Shown: positions 1-7,124, numbered from the stretch's first letter. The stretch: 9,927 nucleotides of DNA from an uncultured Bacteroidota bacterium (GCA_903933765.1 CAIZLI010000318.1:1-9927); one strand, 5' to 3'. Program-made: numbers and translations. Notes: a model not told the origin generated them from the letters alone.

Positions 1-842
1 CCGTTCACCATACAGCCTACGTTACCGTCTAATTTTACAAAGTTTAAATTGAATTCACCTGCTTCTACTTCTGTAGGATCTTCTTCCGTAACATCTCTCA
101 TTGCTAATAAATCTGGATGACGCATTAAAGCGCTATCGTCAATATTCATTTTACAATCTACTGCAATGATTTTGTCATCAGCAGTTTTGAAAAGAGGATT
201 GATCTCTAACATTCCGCAGTCTAAACCAACGTAAGCGTTGTATAAATTAGTGACAAATTTCACGCAGCTTTTAAATGCATCTCCACTTAAACCTAAGTTG
301 AATGCAATTTTTCTTGCTTGGAAACCTTGTAAACCGCCACCTGGGTGTACCCACTCTTTGAATATTTTTTCTGGTGTATTGTGTGCTACCTCTTCGATAT
401 CCATACCACCTTCTGTGCTATACATGACTACATTCATGCCTTTTGCACGATCTAATAAGATAGACAAGTATAATTCTTTAGTTGGCTGAGGTCCTTCATA
501 ATAGACGTCTTGCGCCACTAAAATCTTGCTCACTACTTTTCCGGCAGGGCCTGTTTGAATGGTCACCAAAGTGCCACCAAGAATATTTTTTGCAAAGTTT
601 TCGATGTCTTCAGCTGATTTACCAACTGCAACACCTCTTTGTTCTGAACCATTTATTTTACCCTTACCACGTCCACCTGCGTGAATCTGAGCTTTCACAA
701 CCGCAAATTTATTATTGGTTTCTGTTGCAATTTTTTGGTATGCAGCTACAGCGTCTTTAACGTTATCGACGGCTACACCTTCTTGAACAGGAACATTGTA
801 CTTTTTAAGCAACTCTTTTGCTTGATATTCATGCAGGTTCAT
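1..842 (-). CDS. sucC: Succinyl-CoA synthetase (ADP-forming) beta subunit, C-terminus cut by window edge
   Basis: The beta subunit pairs with SucD to interconvert succinyl-CoA and succinate with nucleotide phosphorylation in the cytoplasmic TCA cycle. I translated the minus strand from the ATG at 842-840. It opens MNLHEYQAKELLKKY, the classic SucC N-terminus. It continues with an ATP-grasp domain: FAVVKAQIHAGGRGKGK around residues 46-62 (nucleotide-binding Lys and glycine loop), then GMLEINPL near 225, and GNVGCMVN at the window edge, which starts the ligase-domain junction. 280 complete codons are present; the family is usually 385-400 residues, so roughly the last 110 lie outside. The start is secure because the family begins at this Met and a TAnnTTTG element lies just upstream. 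The gene is divergent from yceI. No frameshift or odd residue is seen in the visible part. Confidence 0.96.
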   Translation of the reverse strand, partial: MNLHEYQAKELLKKYNVPVQEGVAVDNVKDAVAAYQKIATETNNKFAVVKAQIHAGGRGKGKINGSEQRGVAVGKSAEDIENFAKNILGGTLVTIQTGPAGKVVSKILVAQDVYYEGPQPTKELYLSILLDRAKGMNVVMYSTEGGMDIEEVAHNTPEKIFKEWVHPGGGLQGFQARKIAFNLGLSGDAFKSCVKFVTNLYNAYVGLDCGMLEINPLFKTADDKIIAVDCKMNIDDSALMRHPDLLAMRDVTEEDPTEVEAGEFNLNFVKLDGNVGCMVN

Positions 843-887
843 AATCTGAAATTTTGGCAAAGATAATTCATAATACGCAGATTATGA
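839..887. repeat. Nested inverted repeats spanning the sucC start and promoter
   Basis: TCATAATCTG at 839-848 is the exact reverse complement of CAGATTATGA at 878-887 (10 bp, 29-base spacer). An inner copy TCATAAT at 868-874 also pairs with ATTATGA at 881-887 (7 bp, 6-base spacer). The outer arms bracket the -7 element at 858-865; the left arm overlaps the sucC start codon. This is consistent with a repressor operator, but no regulator is known for it, and AT-rich sequence raises the chance level. Confidence 0.45.
858..865 (-). promoter_or_regulatory. sucC promoter, Bacteroidota -7 element
   Basis: On the minus strand this reads TATCTTTG followed by CC, a perfect match to the Bacteroidota sigma-ABfr -7 consensus TAnnTTTG. 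It predicts a transcription start near 850-853 and therefore a leader of only about 10 bases before the ATG at 842. No clear TTG-type -33 box is visible 17-23 bases upstream, so the call rests on the -7 match and position. Confidence 0.6.
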
Positions 888-947
888 GGGGAAAATAGAT
901 TGAAAAATAGCTATAATTATTTATTTCGTTGTTTAAACATTGTTTTA

Positions 948-955
948 TATCTTTG
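948..955 (+). promoter_or_regulatory. Probable yceI promoter, -7 element
   Basis: TATCTTTG is a perfect TAnnTTTG match. A TTG at 929-931 lies 16 bases upstream, slightly closer than the usual 17-23 for a -33 box. A start near 961 would give yceI a leader of about 118 bases, which is long for this lineage, so another promoter nearer the gene cannot be excluded. Confidence 0.5.
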
Positions 956-975
956 GCGAGCTATTGCAAATAGAA

Positions 976-1030
976 TAAACAAAAAAAGAGGCTATTTTAG
1001 GGTCGAATTAAACAAAAAGAGTCCTATTTT
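976..1030 (+). repeat. Imperfect direct repeat in the yceI leader
   Basis: Copy one at 976-999 (TAAACAAAAAAAGAGGCTAT...) and copy two at 1009-1030 (TAAACAAAAAGAGTCCTAT...) share TAAAC, an A-run, GAG and CTATTTT, with small insertions and deletions. The copies begin 33 bases apart, about three helical turns. They sit between the predicted promoter and the yceI ATG. Function unknown; a chance A/T-rich duplication is possible. Confidence 0.4.
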
Positions 1031-1078
1031 GTTATATCAGAGCATTGAGCAAATTTTAAAAAACTTAAAACAACAAAT

Positions 1079-1651
1079 ATGAAAAAAATCATTCTTTCTT
1101 CTGCATTCGCATTAGCGACGTTAGTATTGTTCTCTTTTAACAACCCAAGATCTACAAAAGCAGTTGAAACTTTCACAGTAACTGCTCAAAAGAGTAAAGT
1201 AGATTTTACTGGTTCTAAGAAGTCCGATTTCCATACTGGTTATTTCCCAGTGAAGTCTGGTTCAGTTAAAGTGGATGGTGGTAAATTAGTTGGTGGATCA
1301 TTTGTAGTGGATGTTGCAGGTATGAAAGTAACAGACGCTGCTGGTGATAAATTAGCTGGGCATTTATCTACTGCTGACTTTTTTGATGTAGCTAAATTTG
1401 GTGAAGCAACTTTCAATATCAGTGCTGTAAAATACACCACTGCAGAAAAAGCGACTTTATCTGGTTCAGTAACTTTAAAGGGTATCACTAAAGATATCAG
1501 CTTTGAAGCGATCATCAGAAACGCGGACGAAAAAGGTTTCTTCGCAGAAGCATTCTTCCCAATTGACAGAACTTTATTCGGAATCAATTACGGAGTAGGT
1601 GCTATTGATACGCAAGTTCAATTAGCAGTACATATCTACGCTACAAAGTAA
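1079..1651 (+). CDS. YceI family protein, exported lipid-binding beta-barrel
   Basis: 190 residues, the usual length for YceI. Residues 1-20 form a signal peptide (MKK, then a hydrophobic run), with likely cleavage near residue 28 after STKA, so it should act in the periplasm. No lipobox Cys is present. Family marks are HLSTADFFDV at 95-104 with FGEATF following, a GSVTLKGITKDISFE strand pair at 129-143, and FPIDRTLFGINYG at 160-172. The YceI fold is a lipocalin-like barrel that binds polyisoprenoid or fatty-acid-type ligands; the ligand here cannot be read from sequence. It is a single-gene unit: divergent from sucC, convergent with the dinB-end operon, and closed by the terminator at 1832-1870. 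The ATG at 1079 is chosen because the signal peptide begins there; the upstream region is A-rich with no Shine-Dalgarno, as usual in Bacteroidota. Confidence 0.93.
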   Translation: MKKIILSSAFALATLVLFSFNNPRSTKAVETFTVTAQKSKVDFTGSKKSDFHTGYFPVKSGSVKVDGGKLVGGSFVVDVAGMKVTDAAGDKLAGHLSTADFFDVAKFGEATFNISAVKYTTAEKATLSGSVTLKGITKDISFEAIIRNADEKGFFAEAFFPIDRTLFGINYGVGAIDTQVQLAVHIYATK

Positions 1652-1658
1652 TTATATA

Positions 1659-1687
1659 AATTGATTGGCACTCGGTGCAAATCAATT
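1659..1687 (+). repeat. Hairpin directly after the yceI stop
   Basis: AATTGATTGGCAC at 1659-1671 pairs with GTGCAAATCAATT at 1675-1687 with one mismatch in 13 and a TCG loop. It starts 7 bases after the stop codon and has no following T-run, so it is not a canonical terminator. It could protect the 3' end of the yceI transcript. Confidence 0.5.
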
Positions 1688-1748
1688 AAAGAATTCTAAA
1701 AATGAATAATAGAAATATAGTTACTCATGTAACTAAATTAAAGAATTC
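1684..1748. repeat. 13-base direct repeat flanking a small hairpin
   Basis: AATTAAAGAATTC occurs exactly at 1684-1696 and at 1736-1748, 52 bases apart. Between them TAGTTAC at 1718-1724 pairs with GTAACTA at 1729-1735 around a TCAT loop. The second copy is followed by a run of T (1750-1756). No gene or known element is seen here; it may be degraded 3' untranslated sequence. Confidence 0.4.
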
Positions 1749-1831
1749 CTTTTTTTGATATTAATATTCGAAAAAATCAATTCATGACAAAAGGATAATT
1801 CCTCTTCAAAAATTGAGTATGGCCGTCAGGC

Positions 1832-1871
1832 AAAAAAGAACCCCTAATTTTTATTTAGGGGTTCTTTTTTT
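1832..1871. terminator. Bidirectional intrinsic terminator between yceI and the dinB-end operon
   Basis: The arms 1832-1847 (AAAAAAGAACCCCTAA) and 1855-1870 (TTAGGGGTTCTTTTTT) are perfect reverse complements, 16 bp with a 7-base loop. T-runs follow the stem on both strands, because the A-run of one strand is the U-run of the other. It lies between convergent genes and so can end both transcripts. Confidence 0.92.
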
Positions 1872-1893
1872 ATACGATATTTTTGAACTCTTT

Positions 1894-1922
1894 AATTGAA
1901 ATACGCTTTCTGTATTTCAATT
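1894..1922. repeat. Hairpin directly after the DinB-gene stop
   Basis: AATTGAAATAC at 1894-1904 pairs perfectly with GTATTTCAATT at 1912-1922, 11 bp with a 7-base loop. In the minus-strand transcript it begins 8 bases after the stop codon at 1931-1933 and about 25 bases before the terminator stem. It lacks a U-run, so it is more likely a transcript-end stabiliser or chance structure than a second terminator. Confidence 0.5.
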
Positions 1923-1930
1923 TTAAATAA

Positions 1931-2443
1931 TTAAATATCATATCTCTCTTTAAGAATATGCAAGTGGTGCAGGGCATGTCCAAAAAGGATGAAGCCTAAA
2001 GCATTTACAGTCACATCATGTCCATTGCAATTGCCTTTTGTTTTCAATTGATCAGGAGTGAAGGATGCAAATAATAAGTTAGTTGCTTGTCTTACTGTTC
2101 TCCACTCAATTAACATATCCTTCCAATTACGGTGGCTTGCATCTGCATTTGCAGCATAACTATTTTCGTCAAAGCCTGGTAGGGCAGTTTTATCCTGTCT
2201 TGCAATGGCAAGGGCACGGTATGCAAAGATTCTTTCAGTGTCAATCACATGTTGGAACATTTGCTGTATCGTCCATTTTTCTGGTCCGTATGCGTACTTG
2301 ATTTTTTCAGGAGGTATGGCATTCCATGAATCTACTAAACGATCATGATATTGTTTTACTAAAATTTCATAATCCTTACCACTCGTATAATTGATATAGG
2401 TTTGAAAAAATGGGGCATACTCTGTGGTGCTTGGTCTAGACAT
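1931..2443 (-). CDS. DinB family protein (DinB_2 four-helix fold), probable metal-dependent enzyme
   Basis: 170 residues from the ATG at 2443-2441. An in-frame ATG at 2488 would add 15 residues but would overlap the upstream protease gene by 41 bases; the shorter start lies 4 bases beyond that gene's stop and suits the family. The DinB/YfiT-like fold usually carries a three-His metal site, matched here by H65 (QHVIDTE) and H156/H160 in GHALHHLHIL. The stretch DTERIFAYRALAIAR, then PGFDENSYA (residues 68-97), is very typical of Bacteroidota DinB_2 proteins. It should be cytoplasmic. Substrate unknown: relatives include thiol-dependent S-transferases and uncharacterised damage-inducible proteins, and the name does not mean DNA polymerase IV. 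It is the last gene of the five-gene minus-strand operon and ends before the terminator at 1832-1870. Confidence 0.88.
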   Translation of the reverse strand: MSRPSTTEYAPFFQTYINYTSGKDYEILVKQYHDRLVDSWNAIPPEKIKYAYGPEKWTIQQMFQHVIDTERIFAYRALAIARQDKTALPGFDENSYAANADASHRNWKDMLIEWRTVRQATNLLFASFTPDQLKTKGNCNGHDVTVNALGFILFGHALHHLHILKERYDI

Positions 2444-2447
2444 GTAT

Positions 2448-4058
2448 TTATTTTTTATTTCTTTGATATAGGATTGCATTTTGAACACTTAATGCAGCAT
2501 TGATGATGCCACCTTCAGCGCTTAATTCATCCAGTTTTAATGCTGGGTCATTTGGTTTCCAACAACTTTGTAATAAGATCGATTTTACTTCTGTGGCACT
2601 CAATTTTGGAAAATATGCTCTAATCAGTGCTGCAATATGGCTCAATATTGGAGCAGACATACTGGTACCATCTAAAAAACCATATTGTTGATTGGGTAAG
2701 CTTGAATATATTTTTTTTCCAGGACTCAATAAATCAACTATTTTATTGCCATAATTACTAAAGTCCGTTGAAAGACTTTCTGCAATTACCGGATCGCTAC
2801 TTGCGCCCACGGTAATCATATTCATAGCTTTATCCTTAAATACTTTTGAGACAGGGCTAGGGTAGACGGATTTGACATTTAAATCATAAGATTCGTTTCC
2901 AGCAGAATGAATGATCAAGACATCTTTTGATGCTGCATATCGAATGGCACTATCCACCCAAGCTTGTTCTGGTGAGAAAGATTTCCCAAAACTCATATTG
3001 ATAATTTTAGCACCATTATTCACGGCATATCTTATCCCTAAAGCAACATCCTTATCATATTCATCTCCATCTGGTACCACACGTAGGCCCATGATTTGAA
3101 TAGGATTCCTAAAGCTCGATTTGTTGTATAAGGTATCTACCAACCCAGCAGCTAATCCTGCCACATGTGTTCCGTGTTTTGCATTTGGACCAGTGATATT
3201 GTTATTGCCATAATATTGGTCATTCAAATTATCATATTGGTCTTGGGTGATTTTTTTTCTAAGATCTTCAGGAGGGGTATCAATAGAGACTGCTGATTTT
3301 TCCTTTCCTGAAATATATTCATTCAGATCTTGCACTATGGACTGATGACCATTTGATCTTTCTATGCCTAAAGCCTGCATCGTTCTTAAATAGGAAATTT
3401 TTGTATCTGCAGTGATTTTTCCAATCGGTTGATAGGTTTCTAATTTTTCCGTTGAAAAATTACTATCCTCCATTTCTCTAATTAAAATAAGGCCCATCTT
3501 TACCACTGCATTTCTGGCCATTTTGATGAAGGATAAATTGCCAGCATCTTCGTCTGAAAAAACAATTTCAGCAGCAGCTTGCTGCCACATTTTATAGGTC
3601 TGTTTTTTTGTTGCATCCCAAGACGTACTATCTAATTGTTCTTGTTTGAATGCCTCTTTATAGCGGTGGTAGATTCTTGATTTTTCATCAGATGCTTTGT
3701 TGATATTTTCACCAGCAGCATTGCCTAAAAAATTCCATCCATGCAAATCATCCACGTATCCGTTTTTGTCATCATCCAAAGCATTGCCTGGAATTTCTCT
3801 TGGGTTATTCCAAAGCGATAATTTAATTTGAGGATGTGCTGTATCAATCCCGCCATCTAATACTGCAATGATAATAGGCGTGGGTTTTATCTTTAAATCT
3901 GTTAATAGCTGTTGGGCTTTTAATAAGCTTACACCATGCACGCCATCTTTTTCAAGATCTTTCCAATGCCAAAATTTTGCATCCTGTCCCCATACGATTT
4001 GGGAACAGGTGTACAAAAATATAGTAAGCATCATTCTACGCATAGGAAATTGGGACAT
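2448..4058 (-). CDS. Exported S8 (subtilisin-like) serine peptidase
   Basis: 536 residues with an intact catalytic set: Asp68 in AVLDGGID, His295 in HGTHVAG, oxyanion Asn388 in SAGNES and Ser466 in DGTSMSAP. A hydrophobic N-terminal stretch (about 9-24, ending WGQ) looks like a signal peptide; Met6 is an alternative start that would give a tighter one. After Asp68 comes DDDKNGYVDDLHGWNF at 95-110, a D-rich, possibly calcium-binding segment common in Bacteroidota subtilases. A largely helical insert (about 117-285) then separates Asp from His, where subtilisin has only about 30 residues. No C-terminal secretion-sorting domain is seen, as the protein ends soon after the peptidase domain, so periplasmic or membrane-proximal action is inferred. 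No I9 propeptide is recognisable. The gap to the dehydrogenase gene upstream is 8 bases, and to the DinB gene 4 bases. Confidence 0.93.
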   Translation of the reverse strand: MSQFPMRRMMLTIFLYTCSQIVWGQDAKFWHWKDLEKDGVHGVSLLKAQQLLTDLKIKPTPIIIAVLDGGIDTAHPQIKLSLWNNPREIPGNALDDDKNGYVDDLHGWNFLGNAAGENINKASDEKSRIYHRYKEAFKQEQLDSTSWDATKKQTYKMWQQAAAEIVFSDEDAGNLSFIKMARNAVVKMGLILIREMEDSNFSTEKLETYQPIGKITADTKISYLRTMQALGIERSNGHQSIVQDLNEYISGKEKSAVSIDTPPEDLRKKITQDQYDNLNDQYYGNNNITGPNAKHGTHVAGLAAGLVDTLYNKSSFRNPIQIMGLRVVPDGDEYDKDVALGIRYAVNNGAKIINMSFGKSFSPEQAWVDSAIRYAASKDVLIIHSAGNESYDLNVKSVYPSPVSKVFKDKAMNMITVGASSDPVIAESLSTDFSNYGNKIVDLLSPGKKIYSSLPNQQYGFLDGTSMSAPILSHIAALIRAYFPKLSATEVKSILLQSCWKPNDPALKLDELSAEGGIINAALSVQNAILYQRNKK

Positions 4059-4066
4059 AGGACTAA

Positions 4067-5590
4067 TTAAAAATCAAATTTGATTCCTTGAGCAAGTGGT
4101 AATTGTGTGCTCCAGTTGATTGTATTGGTTTGTCTGCGCATATAAGCTTTCCATGCATCAGATCCACTTTCTCTTCCGCCACCAGTTTCTTTTTCACCAC
4201 CAAAGGCACCACCAATTTCTGCACCACTTGTGCCTATATTCACATTCGCAATACCACAATCACTTCCTTTCACTGAAAGAAATAATTCAGATTCTCTCAT
4301 ATTTAAAGTCATGATCGCAGATGACAATCCCTGAGGCACTTCGTTTTGAATGGCAATGGCCTCCTCGATGGTCTTATATTTTAAAAGGTATAAAATAGGA
4401 GCAAATGTTTCGTGTTGTACAATTTTAAATTGTGGTTTTGCTTCTGCAATACATGGCTTTACATAACAACCACTTGCATAGGCAGCGCCTTCTAATACGC
4501 CACCTTCTACAATAAATTTACCGCCTTCGTTTTTACAAGCTTCAATAGATTGCAAATACATTTTTACTGCATCTTTATCTATCAATGGTCCCATATGATT
4601 ATTACTATCCAATGGATCTCCAATTTTAATTTGTTGGTAGGCCTTCACTAATTTTTCTACAAATTGGTCATAAATTTTTTCATGAATGATTAGTCTTCGG
4701 GTGCTAGTACATCTTTGTCCTGCAGTACCCACTGCTCCAAACACAGCACCAATTAAGGACATGTCTAAGTCGGCATGTTCTGTAATAATGATTGCATTAT
4801 TGCCTCCTAATTCTAAAATTGTTTTACCTAAACGACCTGCCACTTCTTTATTCAATTCCTTACCCATACGCGTAGATCCTGTTGCAGAAACCAATGGAAT
4901 TCTTGTATCCTTACTCATCCATTCTCCTACAGCACGTCCACCTTGGATTAAATTATTCACACCTTCTGGCACAGCATTGTCTGCAAATACTTTTTCAACA
5001 ATTTTTTGAATGGCATTGCCACATAATGGTGTTTTCTCACTTGGCTTCCATACAGTTACATTACCACAAACCCATGCCAATGCTGCATTCCAACTCCATA
5101 CTGCTACAGGGAAGTTAAATGCAGAAATGATACCCACAATACCCATTGGATGCCATTGTTCATACATTCTATGGGATGGTCTTTCACTATGCATGGTCAA
5201 TCCGTATAATTGTCTTGACAATCCAACTGCAAAATCGCAGATATCAATCATCTCTTGTACTTCACCTAAACCTTCTTGTAAACTTTTCCCCATTTCATAG
5301 CTTACTAATTGACCTAGTGCTGCTTTATCTTTTCTTAATGCTTCACCTAATTGTCTTACAACTTCACCTCTTTTAGGTGCTGGCCAATTACGCCATTCTA
5401 TAAATGCAGCTTCTGCAGTTTTAATCACTTGTTCATACGCGGCAGCATCTGTTGTTACAACTGCACCAATCAATTGATTGTCCACTGGAGAAAAAGAGGA
5501 GATCAGCTCACCCTTACTTTGAATCCATTTTGCGCCTGTTGAACTGCCTTCGTTTTCTTTTTGAATTTTTAATTCTTGTAAAAATTGCAT
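4067..5590 (-). CDS. amaB: ALDH7/antiquitin-type dehydrogenase, probable L-aminoadipate-semialdehyde (piperideine-6-carboxylate) dehydrogenase
   Basis: 507 residues, the full ALDH7 length. It is expected to oxidise alpha-aminoadipate semialdehyde, in equilibrium with piperideine-6-carboxylate, to alpha-aminoadipate with NAD+ in lysine or pipecolate breakdown. Catalytic residues are present: Asn159 (SAFNFP), Lys182 (WKPSE), Glu260 (LELGGN), Cys294 (GQRCTS) and Glu394 (HETFAP). Subfamily marks that separate it from other ALDHs are SERPSHRMYEQWHP (135-148), WSWNAALAW, an Arg directly before the catalytic Cys (QRC, a substrate-head contact in ALDH7A1), GTSGAEIGGAFGGEK (453-467) and the C-terminal TQLPLAQGIKF. 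No lysine aminotransferase or saccharopine gene is in the window, so the pathway link rests on family. The symbol is by equivalence with bacterial AmaB/Pcd. The start lies 2 bases after the rfaE2 stop. Confidence 0.9.
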   Translation of the reverse strand: MQFLQELKIQKENEGSSTGAKWIQSKGELISSFSPVDNQLIGAVVTTDAAAYEQVIKTAEAAFIEWRNWPAPKRGEVVRQLGEALRKDKAALGQLVSYEMGKSLQEGLGEVQEMIDICDFAVGLSRQLYGLTMHSERPSHRMYEQWHPMGIVGIISAFNFPVAVWSWNAALAWVCGNVTVWKPSEKTPLCGNAIQKIVEKVFADNAVPEGVNNLIQGGRAVGEWMSKDTRIPLVSATGSTRMGKELNKEVAGRLGKTILELGGNNAIIITEHADLDMSLIGAVFGAVGTAGQRCTSTRRLIIHEKIYDQFVEKLVKAYQQIKIGDPLDSNNHMGPLIDKDAVKMYLQSIEACKNEGGKFIVEGGVLEGAAYASGCYVKPCIAEAKPQFKIVQHETFAPILYLLKYKTIEEAIAIQNEVPQGLSSAIMTLNMRESELFLSVKGSDCGIANVNIGTSGAEIGGAFGGEKETGGGRESGSDAWKAYMRRQTNTINWSTQLPLAQGIKFDF

Positions 5591-5592
5591 GT

Positions 5593-6081
5593 TTATTTTT
5601 TTATTTTTTCAATGATATTGGTTGTGGAAAAACCTTCCACTATTGGGTTGATCACCACTTTTCCTCCATTTGCAATGACTTCTTTTGCACCAACAATGGT
5701 ATCAATCGTATAATCTCCACCTTTTACAAGTACATCTGGTAGGAGTGTTTGTATTAATTGTAAAGGGGTGTCTTCTTCAAATACCACCACCACATCTACC
5801 AATACTAAATTGGCCAAAATAGAGGCCCTGCTTTCGGTCGTATTAATTGGACGCTCTGGACCTTTTAGTTTTTTAACACTTGCGTCACTATTTAATCCCA
5901 CCAATAAATAATCTGCTTCCTTTGCTGTTTGTGCCAAAGAAAATAAATGACCAGGATGTAAAATATCAAAGCAGCCATTCGTAAAGGCAACTGTCTTTCC
6001 TGTTGTTTTACAAGCTTGCATGAATGCTTTTGCTTGTTCAATGGTCATGATTTTTTTTGCTATTTGTTCCACTGCGCGCAT
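5593..6081 (-). CDS. rfaE2: D-glycero-beta-D-manno-heptose 1-phosphate adenylyltransferase
   Basis: 162 residues, matching the stand-alone adenylyltransferase half of the E. coli HldE fusion. It transfers AMP from ATP to heptose 1-phosphate, giving ADP-heptose for the LPS inner core, in the cytoplasm. Nucleotidyltransferase marks are FTNGCFDILHPGH at 33-45 (HxGH motif 42-45), LNSDASVKKLKGPERPIN at 63-80, VKGGDY at 119-124 and FSTTNII at 151-157. The N-terminal helix before TNGCFD is normal for the family, so the first ATG is kept. The kinase half (RfaE1) and the epimerase are not in the window and should be encoded elsewhere. It follows the UPF0104 gene by 1 base and precedes the dehydrogenase by 2, so it is firmly inside the operon. 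Confidence 0.94.
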   Translation of the reverse strand: MRAVEQIAKKIMTIEQAKAFMQACKTTGKTVAFTNGCFDILHPGHLFSLAQTAKEADYLLVGLNSDASVKKLKGPERPINTTESRASILANLVLVDVVVVFEEDTPLQLIQTLLPDVLVKGGDYTIDTIVGAKEVIANGGKVVINPIVEGFSTTNIIEKIKK

Positions 6082-6082
6082 C

Positions 6083-7066
6083 TTACTTAGCTTGTTTATT
6101 AATGATAGGTAATATAATTAAACTCAGTCCACCCAATACAATTACAATTAAGAACTGTGAAAACCACTGTAAAGTACCATTGGCAAGTCCCAAAGTATAA
6201 TCTACACCATTTAGTTCTAGCACTTTCGCCATAAAATAGGCATAAGCGCCAATGCCACCTGGGGTTAGTATCATACCAATACTCGCATATGCCAAACAAC
6301 TAATTGCGGTGGCAAAACTACTCTCAGTTCCTGCTGTGGCATACAATCCTACATAAGTGGCTAATAAATACAAAAACCAAATACCAAAGGAGTATACAAA
6401 GAATATTTTTTGTTGTTTTAATTTAGTCGCACTCATCACACCCTCCCAAATGCCACTAAAAATTTGTTTAATGGAGGTAACCATTGTAGGGATACGTTTT
6501 CTGAGGATCAAAAACAGTGTCACCAATAAAATACCTATACCAACAAACAAATACATTTTCCAATTACCCTCATTGGAGTCAATTACTGGGGTAGCAGTTT
6601 GATTTTTCAATTGGTTCCAACCGGCTTCAATCACATTGAATTGTAAACCAAGCGCCATTAAAAATACAATGCCAAGGCTTATCACATCAAAGGCCCTTTC
6701 TGCAACAATGGTACCTACTATTTTTTCGGCAGGCACTTTCTCATACTTAGCCAATAAGGTGCATTTTAAAACCTCTCCAAGACGGGGGATCGCTAGGTTG
6801 GCTAAATAGCCTATTAGGACAGCAAGGTATGTATTCGCAATGCTTGGTTGATAACCCAATGGTTCCATAATCAAACGCCATCTAAGTGCACGTAAAAAAT
6901 GTGAAAGTCCTAATATAATAAAGACAGGAAAAACAATCCAAAGTTTAGATTGCTTGAGTGCGAGGGTGAATTTTGTCCATTCTTCGGCCGGAATTTGATG
7001 TAAACTCCACCATATCAAGGCGATACCTAAAAGAAAAAAGAACCCGATTTTAAGAAACTTTCCCAT
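6083..7066 (-). CDS. UPF0104 / lysylphosphatidylglycerol synthase TM-domain (flippase-like) membrane protein
   Basis: 327 residues, an integral inner-membrane protein with about seven or eight hydrophobic segments: roughly 5-22, 42-58, 78-95, 125-142, 171-188, 221-243, 250-268 and 300-322. Family marks are HFLRALRWRLIM (56-67), IPRLGEVLKCTLLAKYEKVP (93-112) with AERAFDV (122-128), and LTPGGIGAY (267-275). The last, P-GG-G pattern is shared by the transmembrane half of MprF. The C-terminal aminoacyl-transfer domain of MprF is absent, so it does not itself make lysyl-PG; lipid or glycolipid translocation is the usual guess. It is the first gene of the operon and is 1 base from rfaE2, which suggests but does not show an envelope role. 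The first ATG is used; it is followed directly by a basic residue and the first membrane segment. Confidence 0.88.
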   Translation of the reverse strand: MGKFLKIGFFFLLGIALIWWSLHQIPAEEWTKFTLALKQSKLWIVFPVFIILGLSHFLRALRWRLIMEPLGYQPSIANTYLAVLIGYLANLAIPRLGEVLKCTLLAKYEKVPAEKIVGTIVAERAFDVISLGIVFLMALGLQFNVIEAGWNQLKNQTATPVIDSNEGNWKMYLFVGIGILLVTLFLILRKRIPTMVTSIKQIFSGIWEGVMSATKLKQQKIFFVYSFGIWFLYLLATYVGLYATAGTESSFATAISCLAYASIGMILTPGGIGAYAYFMAKVLELNGVDYTLGLANGTLQWFSQFLIVIVLGGLSLIILPIINKQAK

Positions 7067-7124
7067 TATTGTAAGGTTTCAGTTGCCCCGCAATTTACAA
7101 CCAATTGTCTAGAATACCCCTGAC

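Noticed and set aside
238..866. Three plus-strand open frames of 61-92 codons opposite sucC
   Set aside because: They are antisense shadows of a well-conserved gene and encode no recognisable protein.
900..1082. A 60-codon plus-strand open frame whose TGA overlaps the yceI ATG in an ATGA arrangement
   Set aside because: It runs through the predicted yceI promoter and the direct repeats, is rich in Lys, Asn, Ile and Leu as expected from AT-rich noncoding DNA, and resembles no family I know. The ATGA overlap is likely chance, though a translated leader cannot be fully excluded.
1240..1587. 115-codon minus-strand open frame inside yceI
   Set aside because: Antisense shadow of the YceI coding frame, which carries the family motifs and a signal peptide.
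1652..1930. Small RNA gene or insertion-sequence remnant in the convergent gap
   Set aside because: Hairpins and a 13-base repeat are present, but there is no TAnnTTTG element with a matching terminator in the right order, no transposase fragment and no target-site duplication around inverted ends.
2444..2488. Longer DinB start at 2488 adding 15 residues
   Set aside because: It would overlap the protease gene by 41 bases and adds a Lys-rich stretch not typical of the family; the ATG at 2443 sits 4 bases beyond the protease stop.
4686..5742. Several plus-strand open frames of 63-107 codons opposite the dehydrogenase and rfaE2
   Set aside because: They mirror strongly conserved minus-strand proteins and have no domain resemblance or start signals.
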